A DNA stretch of 64,000 nucleotides, from positions 21,421,501 to 21,485,500 of the forward strand of contig NC_084928.1 in assembly GCF_958298935.1 (NCBI RefSeq), read 5' to 3'. The stretch is from Phragmites australis (lineage: Eukaryota > Streptophyta > Magnoliopsida > Poales > Poaceae). How positions within the stretch are numbered: position 1 is the stretch's first letter; every line of letters begins with the position of its first letter. The translations under genes were made by a program, and so were the position numbers. Positions 12,376 to 23,195 of the stretch are shown one piece after another. Below the pieces are notes generated by a model, which saw only the letters and a program-made list of their open reading frames with translations, ran no database searches and had not been told where the DNA came from.

Positions 12376-12775
12376 GAAGCTCGGATAGGTGGTAGCACAT
12401 TCAGTGGAGGTGCTTTCATATGGTGAATACGTTGTCGTGTGGTGTGCATTGTAAGGGGCGCGAAGTGGAGGTCATATAAGCCAAGGCATAACACTTTTGA
12501 TGGTATCGATTTTTCAGACAGTAAACAGGCTAGGTGGTGCAGCCATGAGCAGCCATGAGCACTGGTGACTGCTCACATAAAAAGGTCGACATGAACATGC
12601 TCAGAACGCTGGAACCCACCCTTGTTTATGTAAGATTGGTTGCACACCTGAGACTTTCTACTTCACACGTATTTCTGAAAGATCATCTGTCCATCTACTA
12701 CAATTTCAAGCAGCAGCGAGCATCTTGATCGGTATAAAAGACAAGTTGCTGTCCTTTTATTTGCCACCCAGTTTA
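12376..12775 (+). other. Probable 3' untranslated/LTR remnant of the chromovirus
   Basis: A purine-rich stretch (GAGGAGAAGGTGGGAGT, about 12354-12370) follows the pol end and could be the polypurine tract, so the sequence after it may be a degraded 3' LTR. No second LTR copy exists in the window for comparison. No gene is seen. Confidence 0.4.
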
Positions 12776-13439
12776 TGTTAGAATTATTAGGATGGATCCA
12801 TGTAATAATTCCTAATAAATCTCAAAGGTTCATATTGTGGAGAGATAGCTCATGTTGAGGTTCACTCTTTATTAGTACCATATTGCTAATGAAAGTGGAG
12901 GTGGGAGGTTTGCCCCCCTATATATATGCAAGGACCCCCACCTCTTTAGGAACACGTACAACATAGACTGCTAATTGAGAGTAGTCTTAAAATTGTGAAT
13001 GCTCTCATTTAGTGAGTCTATATAAGAGTTAGGGTTTTGCTTCTTTCTCTTTCTATTGTGTTGCCACGTAGTCTACTCTATCCAGGCGTTGGGGTGCACC
13101 GGTAACTAGGAGAGCAGGTCTCCGAAATCCTTGCTCTTGAGATCTTACACCGGGAGAGGGTGAATAAGGTTTTTGAAAGTACTCCGCGCGATAGCTCAAG
13201 TTCTTCACCACGGCTCGTCTTCCTAGTCGCTTGAGCGCATCGTCAGTAGGATCTATCGTGTCATCAATATGGTGCAACAAGCATCTTCAGTAACCTTCAC
13301 CACGCAAGACCAGTACGTAAAAATCATGTTTCTCGTACTTTATTTTCTGTAGTTCCTAATTTTGAGTATAGTAGATCTAGTTATATGTAGTGATTTCGTA
13401 CACATGTCTAGATTATACTATGATGATATGATCATAACA
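12776..13439 (+). mobile_element. Solo LTR with TSD GTTTA
   Basis: A 664-bp unit starts TGTTAGAATTATTAGG and ends ATCATAACA, so its tips are TGTTA/TAACA inverted. It is bounded by identical 5-bp duplications GTTTA (12771-12775 and 13440-13444). It contains a promoter-like TATATATATG at about 12933. No internal region or partner LTR is present, which indicates loss of the interior by recombination between LTRs. Confidence 0.9.
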
Positions 13440-13634
13440 GTTTATCAGTTTCTGCTTATGAATTATTTATGGATTAAATTAAACCTAAAAGTGTCTTATA
13501 TTCTATTAACTTATTCGTGCCGCAAATAAAAGGAGAATAACTAACATCTAGTAATAAGCATCTGGTTATGAATAATCTAGTATCAGTAACACCACCTGGT
13601 AATGGAAGACACTTCTGTTACGATCGTAGATTAA

Positions 13635-13953
13635 GGGCTTGTTTGGCAGGACTTCAGATTTTCCTAGAAATGTTTCGGTTTCAGATTCTCTCTGGAAACG
13701 TTTCTCTGGTGAATCACCCTCGATTTTCTAAAAACGTTTGGTAGGGATTCTGGATTCGGATTCCTGAAGAAAAATGACCTGAGTGATTCTCAAAACGGGT
13801 GAAACACCATTTTGGGTGATTCTCCTCGTAGTGTTAAAAGTGAGAAACGTTTCAGGTGATTCAAGGTGAAACGTTTTACGTTTTGATACGTTTAGCAGAG
13901 ATTCTAAAGAATCACCAGAGAATCTAAAACGTTTCTTGCAACCAAACAGGACC
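13635..13953. mobile_element. Tourist-like MITE (PIF/Harbinger type)
   Basis: A 319-bp element with imperfect terminal inverted repeats, GGGCTTGTTTGG on the left and CCAAACAGGACC on the right, flanked by the trinucleotide TAA on both sides (13632-13634 and 13954-13956). The interior is rich in self-complementary AACGTTTC/GAAACGTT-like motifs and could fold into a hairpin. It has no coding capacity. It lies about 430 bp beyond the stop codon of the SDR gene. Confidence 0.8.
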
Positions 13954-14388
13954 TAAATAGACCGATTTGATCCTAGACACTTCATTTGCTAGAATAGTGA
14001 TATTGTTACGAATCCAGCAAAAGTAATGTATTATTGTAATATTCCAACCACCCTACTAATTTCTTTGTTAAATATAATTAAGATCTTACACTTTTAAGAT
14101 TTGACCGTTGCATGCAATTCTGTCGGAGCATCTCCCATTCGATTCAAGATCATGAAAACCTTAAGCGATTACTAACATCATCATAAATTTGCTAAATACA
14201 CCATTTCAATGCAAATCCAAATATAGAGAACACACTCTTAGGAGTGTATATATTGTTAACAAATTAACAAATTAATCACTTCGTAGTATCCTGTCATTCT
14301 AATAAGTACACTCTCTTTGTACAAAACAGATATCATGCTGATAATTCTGGAGTGCTTCCCGGTCTACGTAACTGATATGGTGGGCGAA

Positions 14389-17300
14389 TCAATTTTGCTT
14401 AATTGCAGCAAACATGTCCTTGAGAGAACGATTTGGTGCATCAGCTCGGGAGACAATCTCAACGACTTTGTAGGACGCCTCTGGGCACAACAATGCTTCC
14501 ACAGCCACTTCCGCAACTTGGTCCCTCGATATGGATCCCGTGTAAAGGGTGTCCTGCAAAATTTCCACAAACCAAAATCAGATACATTGGTTATAGTGGA
14601 ACTCGATATTTTCGGACAACAGAAAGTAAAATGAGAAAACATTAAGCTGCACTGGAGGCTTGTGAAACGTGCTACGATTATTTTACTCATAATTAAGTCC
14701 ATAAACTATCAAATACATTTGAAATTATGCATTCTAGGCAAGCATCGTTGCCACTATAGCCTAGTCAATACAAGGAGTCGGTCCAGTTAAAAGGAAAAAT
14801 ATGAAGCTCTTTGCAGTCAAACCATATTAATTTGACCAAAGATGATGTCTAGAGTATGTGTTCGAACATATAAAAATGATATGGCCAAATACCACAGATA
14901 TATTTTCAATGTTATTACACTCAGAAAATAACCACATTTATTGATCCAAAACTCGAAGTGGCATCTATTACATGACAAAGTGGCATAGCATGACATGTCC
15001 TAATTACATGATGTGGTAGGTCATATGGACCATAAAGGTCATCTGAAAAATCTGATGTGGCACGTCATACCATTGATGAACCTTACATTTTGTGTCATGT
15101 AATATGCATCGACAACTTAAACACTGCTATATCTTTTTTTAATCAAGAGAACCACTTACTATATACGAGAAACAACTAAACTCACAGTGCTAAATTATGC
15201 AAATCTGGCAACCTAATTTTAAAGCTAGTGTCAGTAAATGCATCTTGAACTGAAATATAAGGCTTTTACCTCTGGCTCCATGACAATATTCCCGGTTGGT
15301 GGTTGATCTGTCAGCCCTCCAGGCCTTACAATGGTGTAATTTATTCCTGATCTCCTGATGTGTTTCTCTGCCTGCAGCTTTGCAACCAGTGTTAAGCCAA
15401 GCAGATTGAGCACAATGTAGGCTGGATTCAGAAGTTGACCCATTGCGGCCCCATTTACTAAAATGGAGCTGACGAGTACGAATCTTGTAACGCCTGCCTT
15501 TCTGCATGCTTCAACCAGGTTCACTGTGCCAAAGTTGTCTACCTGCAACAAGATTATAATTGTTAAGTATATAGAATCTAGAGAAGTCAAGAGAAATATA
15601 ACAAATACTATGATCGCTAAGCAGCAATACTATAAATAGGTCAATGAGTCCTCTGCAACCATTTTATATAAACTTATTTGATCACTTAGATAACTGAACT
15701 ACTGGACCAAATCGGCTCAATTCCAGAAAAGTATTGTTTAGTTTCCCATTTCTGTTAATTTAATTAAGGTACAATCACCATTTAGTCTATTGTGGATGAT
15801 AAAGATGGATGGAACGTTTTGTTGATGTTTATATGAATTTTTAATGTTTTCTGGGGCTTTCTTCTTGGTTGGGCTTGTGACCCATTTGCTTTGGTGAGCC
15901 CTAAGCCCATGCGGTGAAGCAATAGATGGGCACTAGCTCTGCTAGGTCAAGGGAGCAGAGAAGGTGCGTATGCTTGGAGAGAGATGGCGGTGGCCAGTGG
16001 GGAGGCGACGGCGGCGGCGGCACAACCACCTCTATTTCTCTCGGAGTTGTGGGTTGGAAGGCGTCGATGCTGCCTCTATATTGGTAGTCAGCTTCTTCTC
16101 CTTGAAGACATAGAGAAAAACTCTTTTCCCCCATCTCCTCCCCACTGCTTTCTCTAATTTGGTCCGTCGATCTGATATTGAGCCGAGGTTCTGGAGGTCA
16201 AAGCTTCAGTGTTTAGGAGATCGATTGGTGGACGTGCTGTGTTGGTGCTCCTCAAAGCTATATTCACCAAGACTTGCCTGTACTTGCAGTGGTGGTACAG
16301 TTGAGGCGTTGTATCTCCGTCTTCTTCTCACCGGCGTCAATTGGCGAGTGATCAGATTTCTGGGACAGCGGTTGTGAAGTCGTGCTTTGCCTCGTTTATT
16401 AACTCATTTGATTGCATTCTGTAAGTATTCAAAGTTCACCCCTTTCTCCCTCTCTGTTGATCTAGACAGTACGGTTGATTTAGTAATGCTCAATGATGTT
16501 TAGAGATTCTAAAACTGAGCATGTTCACCAAGATACACTAGCTTAAGCCTGTGATTTCTCTTGTTGCCAGGCTGGCTTTGGTAGTACTTCAAGGCTAATT
16601 AGTGTGCATCATCTATGTTTCTATACACCATGATACAATCTATGGGTTGGAGCATCAATGTGCTAGTTGTTCCTCTAATTCCTAGTCTAGTGCTGCAGTG
16701 AATTCAGAGTATGCTTTGCCTACTCGTTTCTAGATGAATTGCTAGTCCATATTGTTGTTTCTGTCTTTTGCAATTGGTAGTTCAATTATCATATCTGTCT
16801 TGGCAGTGATTTTGATTCTATTGTTCATTTTGTACACTCTGAAGTATCACTGCAGCACTGTCTTGGAAGAGCCCTTAAGTTTTGATAGCTCAGTTTAGAT
16901 TCTTTTGCTAGTTGAGGGCTTAGGAACATGTCTAAGTCGATGATGTATTCGCTGTTACATGTAGGGAGAAGGATCATATTAGTCCTAGGGCTAATTGTTT
17001 TACTAAGAGCAATTACACAAAAGGTTTATAGGTGTTGTTCAGTTCATATGCTACAAATGATTCCTGTTATTGTTACAGAATTGTTGTATTTCGGTGTACT
17101 GTTTATGTGTAAAGATTTCATACTGTTAAACTTTGTTTTTATACATATGGAATAATATCAATGCTCATATTATCACATTATATATAACAATCCAGAAATT
17201 CGATTGCTTCTATGATGGCTAATTCTAGCTCCTCTGGCCTACTATCGTCGTCCTCGGACGCGATTAAGCTTGAAAGTTTTGATGGGACCAGCTTTAGGCG

Positions 17301-20300
17301 CTAGCAGGCCTGAACGAGGGTATGGTTGATGGAGCTCAGACTTTTCTAGGTCCTCACCGAGGAGTTGTTCACCCCTCCGGGGGAAGCCGTGCAAGACGAG
17401 GTCAAAAGAACGTGTCTCAATACGTTAGTGGCCTGTTGGGAAAAGGCTAATGCCTTAGCCTTAGCACGTCTCTTGGTTGTCCTATCGAACAGGCTCTTCG
17501 ACGTTTACACGTTCAGGGAAGCACGGAAAGTGTGGACAGAGCTGAATGATAAGTATGCTGAATGCGACAACGACAACGAATCTTTCATGGTGGCAAGTTA
17601 TCTGAACTTTCGTATGGGAGATAGCAGATCAGTCATGGAACGGATCCATGAGTTGCAACTGATCGTGCGAGACTTAGGCCAGTATGGTTGTGTCCTCCAT
17701 GAGAACTTTCAGGTTAATGCCATTCTGGCTAAGCTGCCTACTTCTTGGCGTGACTTTGTCACTGCACGACGGCACTTAAAGCAGCGATTAACTCTTAATG
17801 AGCTCATTACTGCTATAAATGTTGAGGAGAAGTCTAAGGCATGCTATGGTGGGGTGAAGGCGTCCGCTCAAGCTAACCTTGTCGAGAACAAGAACTAGCC
17901 TGGGAGGAATGTGAAGAAAGAGAAGGTCAAGCCTGTATTCTCAGGACTGAGGGCCAATGCTATGAAGAAGAAGAAGCCCGAGATTGTCTGCTACGTCTGC
18001 GGTGGGTTGGACCACAAGTCCAACAGATGCTGCGACCTTAAGAGCAAAGGGCTGACACCAGAGCAACAGAAAGCAGCTAAAGCCCAAGTGCATGTGGCAG
18101 TTGCGACGACCGGTGAGACCGGTAAAGGCGACTCCACTAGTGGGTATGTATTTGAGGCCTTTATAGCAAATTCACCATTAAGTTAGTGGATTGATACAAG
18201 TACAACAAGGCATATTTGTGCTGATCAGACGTGTTTTACTTCTCCTTAGGGTGCAGATGGTAGATCCGTAATGATGGGGAACGAGGTCCCAGCAGCAGTA
18301 CATGAAGTAGGATAAGTGAGCCTAAAGCTGACTTCTGGCAAGACTCTTATCCTTAAGGATGTGCTGTTTGTGCCTCCTATGACTCAAAATCTACTTAGCG
18401 GATCAATATTGTGCCAGCAAGGAATGAAGTTAGTCTTCGAGTCAAATAAAGTAGTGATAACTAGATGTGGGTCGTTTGTAGGGAAAGGCTATGATTGCGG
18501 AGACATGTTCCGCATTTCTATTTTTGATAGCTCTGCAAACATTTTTTATCCTTCATATTCTAATAAGAACATTCATATTTGGCATTCTCGTCTTTGTCAT
18601 TTTAATAATGAAGCAATTGTGCACTTGAGCAAGATGGATCTTATTCCCTCATATAATTATGACAAGAGCTATAAGTGCGAGGTGTGTGTGCAAGCTAAGC
18701 AGCCTCACAAACTGTTTTATTCGGTTGAGGGGAGATTAATAGAATAATTACAAAGAGTGGCAAAAGATACTTCTTTACTCTTATAGATGATGCTACTAAG
18801 TTTTGCTATATCTATTTGCTTAGAACAAAAGACGAAGCATTAGAATATTTTAAGATCTATAAGGTATAAGGTCGAAGTGGAAAACCAACAGGAGAAGACA
18901 ATAAAGAGACTAAGATCTGACAGAGATGGGAAATATATTCCCAGAGATTTCTCCGAGTTCTATCAAGAAAGTGGCATAATCCGTGAATTTACGCCACTAA
19001 CCTCAGCTCAATGATGTTTAGAGATTCTGAAACTGAGCATGTTCACTAAGATACACTAGTTTAAGCCTGTGATTTCTCTTTGTTGTTTGGCTGGCTTTGG
19101 TAGTACTTGAACGCTAATTGGTGTGCATCATCTTTGTTTCTGTACACTGCGATATAATATGTGGGTTGGAGCATCAGTGTGTTGGTTGTTCCTCTAATCC
19201 CTAGTCTAGTGCTGCAGTGAATTCAAAGTATGCGTTACCTGCTCATTTCTAGATGAATTGGTAGTACATATTGTTGTTTCTATCTTTTGCAATTGGTAGT
19301 TCAATTCTCATATATGTCGCTGCAGTGATTTTGATTCTATTGTCCATTTTGAGCACTCTGAAGTATCACTGCAGCACTGTCATGGAAGAGCTTTTAAGTT
19401 TTGAGAGCTCAATTTAGATTCTTTTGCTAGTTGACGGTTTTGGAACATGTCTCAGTTAATGATGTATTCGCTGTTACAATTAGAGAGCAGGATCATATTA
19501 CACCTGGGGGCCAATTGTTTTACTAAGAGCAATTACCCAAAAGGTTTATAGGTGTTGTTCAGTTCATATGTTACTGTTATAAAATTGCTGTATTTCGATG
19601 TATTGCTCATGTGTAAAGATTTCATACTATTAAGCTCTTGTTTTAATCCGTATGGAATAATATCAATACTTATATTATCACATTATATACAACACGTTTG
19701 AACCCTGTATTCTACTCAACTCAAGAACCAGGGTTTAGACAACCGGCACTGAGGCAAAACCAGTGAGTACCACGAAACGTACATCATGTTCTGTGCCAAT
19801 ACGCTAAGAATTGCATCTAGTGTCAACCCAAACTTCAATGGAATTCACTCACCAACCAGACTGTTTTTGGGAACAGAAAACTGGCCTTTCCCGGTGAAAA
19901 CTGGAACCAGTCAGGCACGACTTTTCCCAAGAACGGTTTTGGAAACCCTGGCAAGAAATGTAGGGTAGAACAATACCTGAATATCTGAACTAGTATGCCG
20001 CAACCATCGAAGATAATTTTCTTTCTAATTTAGATTGGTTTACAAGGCCTCTTTTAACTCGTACATAATTAAAGCAAGGATAGCATAGCTATGAACATGT
20101 CGACATGCTACTAACTAATTTGGTTCAGATTAGCTTGCAACCAGGAATGCGGCCAGCCAACATCTACAAAGTTCGCACCAAAATGGGACACAGCACATGC
20201 ACAAACATTTTAATCTGTACAATCAGGCAAGCACTTATAAATCCCCTAGCCCCCAACTAATTCAAGATTTCGGCCCCATGTTACCAAAAAGATCAAATCA

Positions 20301-20858
20301 AAGCAATGAACAAGGAAGAACGAGCTGCCACTTTCTACAAATTAACCCGATACAGACCTTCCATGGAGCAAAAAGGTCAAAAGACCGCCGGAACCCCGTC
20401 GCGCAGACGACGGCGTCGACGCCGTGCATCGCCTCGGCGAGCTTGTCGACGCCCTCCGTCACGTCAGCTCTGACCTTCAGTCATACCAAGACCCCAATTT
20501 CACACCACCACCAACGCCGACTAATTTAACAAGGGAAAAGCAAGCACAGCAGCTCCAAACTCACGAGCTGAAGGTTGGGGTCCTGGGGCAGGCTGCCGCG
20601 GGCCCTGCCCACGTCCGTCGTGCCAGCGACGACGCCGAGGCCCCTCGCCAGAAGCTTCTCCACGACGCGCTTGCCGGTGCGCCCCGTTGAGCCTGCCACG
20701 AAGACGGTCGTCGTCTTCTTCTCGGCGTCCGGGGAGCTTGCCGACGCCGCGTCCATGCTGGAGGCGACGCTGCAGCGGAAGAAAAGCTTTCTTGTGGTGG
20801 TAGGGAGGGCGAGAGCCAGGTGGGGGCGGGCGGCGACGCCGCAGACAGCGCTGGCCAT
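14389..20858 (-). CDS. NAD(P)-binding Rossmann-fold protein, atypical SDR, At2g34460-like, probable plastid location
   Basis: Four exons on the minus strand: 20858-20565, 20474-20358, 15542-15270 and 14553-14389, giving 282 codons. All introns are GT-AG and in phase 0. Residues 1-50 are rich in Ala, Ser, Arg and Thr, like a chloroplast transit peptide. The nucleotide-binding loop is at about 52-64 (VFVAGSTGRTGKR, a GxxGxxG-type motif). Exons 2-3 give the sheet/helix core (VDAVVCATGFRRSF, DNFGTVNLVEACRKAG, RFVLVSSILVNGAAMG) and the substrate-side part (INYTIVRPGGLTD). The end is IKQN. The family is related to the Tic62-type Rossmann proteins; the substrate is unknown. Length fits the family (about 280 aa) and no stop or frameshift is seen. 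Intron 2 (4,815 bp) carries a Copia element on the opposite strand, and another LTR starts 155 bp upstream of the ATG, so promoter space is short. Confidence 0.93.
14554..15269 (-). other. Intron 3 of the SDR gene
   Basis: A 716-bp GT-AG intron between the exon ending in ...NIVMEPE and the exon starting DTLYTGS. No gene is visible inside. It contains several CATGACA/TGTCATG and TACATGA-type inverted words at 14970-15110. Confidence 0.85.
15820..19694 (+). mobile_element. Internally deleted Copia LTR retrotransposon inside SDR intron 2, TSD CGTTT
   Basis: The left LTR is 15820-17189 (starts TGTTGATGTTTATATG, ends TATATATAACA). The right LTR is only a 3' part, about 19006-19694, ending TATATACAACA. 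The 5-bp duplication CGTTT lies at 15815-15819 and 19695-19699. Orientation is opposite to the host gene. The interior holds gag and the start of pol. At 19006 the pol sequence changes in mid-frame to LTR sequence: the remaining integrase, all reverse transcriptase and RNase H, and the first half of the 3' LTR are gone. The words shared at the junction (GCTCAAT) suggest a microhomology-mediated deletion. Confidence 0.9.
17212..19005 (+). pseudogene. Copia gag-pol fragment (gag, zinc knuckle, protease, integrase start)
   Basis: The ATG at 17212 begins MMANSSSSGLL. The gag capsid region follows (CLNTLVACWEKANALALARL, WTELNDKYAECDND, RMGDSRSVMERIHELQ, TLNELITAINVEEKSK), then a zinc knuckle at about 17990-18035 (CYVCGGLDHKSNRC). 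The protease start is degraded (WIDTSTTRHIC, where Copia proteases have a D-S/T-G triad). A GAG-pre-integrase HHCC region lies at 18580-18700 (IWHSRLCHFNNEAI, CEVCVQAKQPHK), and the integrase start at 18740-19005 ends RDFSEFYQESGIIREF. In-frame stops at about 17302, 17308, 17350, 17896 and 18184 and later disable it. Confidence 0.88.
19700..20340 (-). other. Original part of SDR intron 2
   Basis: Intron sequence between the Copia right end and exon 2. No gene or repeat is recognised; short plus-strand reading frames here have no family signature. Confidence 0.6.
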
Positions 20859-21012
20859 GAGTTTTCTATGGCGTGGCCGCTGCTTGTTTGGGGGGTGTTT
20901 CTGCTTTCTAGAACCGTGCCGGTTTGCTCGTGACCATACCGCGGTTTGCTAGTATTCTCTTCCAATACTCACAGATTATTTTGAGCTGTTTATTTTTTTC
21001 CATCTAATGTAT
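20859..21012 (-). promoter_or_regulatory. Short upstream region of the SDR gene
   Basis: Only about 155 bp separate the SDR ATG from an LTR beginning at 21013. No convincing TATA box is visible on the minus strand here; the 5' leader and core promoter must lie in this interval or inside the LTR. Confidence 0.45.
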
Positions 21013-21564
21013 TGTTGTGAAAATCGGCACTAGCCTATGCGTGGACACTTGTCAAAACTAGTTAAACCAAGGAAAGAGAGGAGTCCCCAGAAGATACAAT
21101 AAGAGTGCGTATGAAAATCCACAAAGGAGTAGCCATCCAACACAAGGAATCCTTATCCATGTACATATCAGTAGTTTGTAATAGGAAATGTTTGATCTAC
21201 CATCCCTATATAACAAGAAGTAGAGATCCCTCTTAGACTACCTCTAACCATATTCCCTTCATTTCGTTCCCTTCCCGATTCTCTTCCCCGTTCCCATTCA
21301 TTTTATTTCCTCTCATCTCCAACAGCTTCCCTTTCGAGGGGAATCATGAAGGGACCCTGGGAATCCCGTCGTGAAGGGAACCGTGAAGGGAAATCATTGG
21401 AGCGCTGAAGGGAACGGGAATTCCTTCACGACGGGAATCTCCCCCGCGAAGGGAAGCCATTGGGTTCGATCTTATACTCGCACCAATTGAGATTAATAAA
21501 ACGAGAAGGATCTAAGGGCCAATTTGTCACTCTATTTCCACACTTGAATTATTGAATATCTACA
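21013..21564 (+). repeat. Retrotransposon 5' LTR with an inserted MITE
   Basis: The sequence begins TGTTGTGAAAATCGG and ends ATATCTACA. It is followed by a decayed primer-binding site (CTTGATCAGATCATT, resembling CTTGGTATCAGAGCATT with a 2-bp loss). A TATATAAC word at about 21207 suits an LTR promoter. The LTR is split by the MITE at 21240-21469. No matching 3' LTR or TSD was found, so the element is truncated. Confidence 0.65.
21240..21469. mobile_element. Mutator-like MITE with 9-bp TSD
   Basis: A 230-bp insert is flanked by TCTTAGACT (21231-21239) and TCTTATACT (21470-21478), 8 of 9 bases identical. Its ends are loosely inverted (CCTCTAACCATATTCCCTTC versus GAAGGGAAGCCATTGGGTTC), and the interior repeats GAAGGGAA/TTCCCTTC. 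A 9-bp duplication is the hallmark of Mutator-like elements. No coding capacity. Confidence 0.65.
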
Positions 21565-22367
21565 ATCTTGATCAGATCATTGCAGGTTTTACAAAAGTTT
21601 TTTAGTTCATGTTCTAGCCCTCGTCTAAACAGAAGCCTTAAGAAAGAGGCCAGCTGAGCAGATCACACCTCCAAGGATCGAATAGTTGGTAAACCCTAAT
21701 CACCAAAACCGATTGATGAGCTTGAGCCACGCCTCCGGGGGTTAGCGTGCTGATCAGCCTTGATCACCATGGAGCCATGTGCTACCTCGCCTCCGCAGGC
21801 TACATGCTAGTAGAGCACCTAGTGTGTTGAGCCGCACCATGCATCTCTCGGTGCACGCATGAGCCAAGGGGCACCGACTGCTAAAGACCATATTATGGGG
21901 ATATCCCTAGCAATCATAAATAGCATGTTGTTCTACCAATTGTTGTGAATGTTCTAAGTACCTCTGAACAATATGAACTCACTAAAAGAGCCGAAAGCAG
22001 AACTAATGACACGAACATGTGCATGGAAACTTATGAATAAGATGAATATGTTCTAAGTACTTAAGATATGATCTTGATGAGAATTTTACGCTACCTAATA
22101 ATTGTTGTTCCATTGTGCCTAGACTTGAAAGTGAAGAAACTTGAATGTGCAAATATATGTTGTCAATCTAGAAGGAGAGGAGGGAGGTAGAGGCGCACAA
22201 ACAAAATATTGGGTGCAGTTGTGTCCATCAAGTTCTACTTCAACATAGAAGATTCATAGTCTACTTTCAACAAATCAAATGGTGCATGATTTAGACCATT
22301 ATGCAAAAGATTTGGATGGAAGTTGTACGAGTTATCTCAACTGACGCATGACAATTCTATACATGTG
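21565..22367 (+). other. Interior remnant of a retrotransposon, no domain recognised
   Basis: About 800 bp following the 21013-21564 LTR and its decayed primer site. No open frame longer than about 60 codons and no gag or pol motif is seen. It is probably the untranslated leader and a ruined gag. Confidence 0.4.
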
Positions 22368-22811
22368 GGGTGTGTTTGGTTGCCCGCATCAGAGATATCC
22401 TGGCTCTGATCGTGCGTATATTCCTGTGAAGAAGGCCGTTTGGTTGTCTGCATACACCTATTCCTTCTTGCATTCGCAGATGGACTTATGCAATTGGAGT
22501 TTGGCCCGGTGGATACGATCGAATTGAGTTTCTCTCTGGAGCCTAGCCCAGTGGATGCATTGCATCTGCTATAGTACTACAACGGACCCACTCTTTATTC
22601 TCGGGTGTAGGGTCATTGCATACGCCCATATAGGCAACCAAACACCTTCACATGGTTATTGCATCCATAGGTGTAGGGTCATTGTATCTTCCCATGCAGA
22701 CAACCAAACATTCTTATTTTTAGAGTCACTAGATCCGCTTAGCCTGCTTCTACTTTTCCAGGATATACACTACAGCTCTACAAAAACCCATGTGGGCAAC
22801 CAAACACACCC
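22368..22811. mobile_element. MITE-like element with perfect 18-bp terminal inverted repeats
   Basis: GGGTGTGTTTGGTTGCCC at 22368-22385 is exactly the reverse complement of 22794-22811. The flanking triplet GTG occurs on both sides (22365-22367 and 22812-22814). The interior repeats subterminal words (GCAACCAAACACC, GACAACCAAACA, and a GGTGTAGGGTCATTG duplication at about 22602 and 22670). No transposase is present. Superfamily is uncertain; a 3-bp duplication suggests PIF/Harbinger. Confidence 0.8.
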
Positions 22812-23195
22812 GTGGAGTCCGTGGTTTGCAAGGTTGATCGTTTCCATCTGTTCCATGACATTCCAAAGGCGTGGGAGACTTGCCTTGTCAAGTTCTACAT
22901 GGATTCAAGTTGAACCAACCATGGAGAAACAAGATAAGAAAATTCTAGGCCAACTCAAACTCGGTTTGGTGTAGTCAGATAGACATAGAGTTAAGGTATC
23001 ATAAGTCCCTCATATAGAGTCAGTTTGTGCTGTATAAGTACTCACTCGAAAGCTTATTTCATAACCTTTCGGATCCAGCCCCATCACCATACTCAAAGCA
23101 AGCCAGTTGTAGTCATCAAAACAATACATCGGTTGTATCTTAGGTTTTCTTTCTTATTACGTAGTGAGTCGAGTTCGGTTTCTGCAGTCCTAGGT

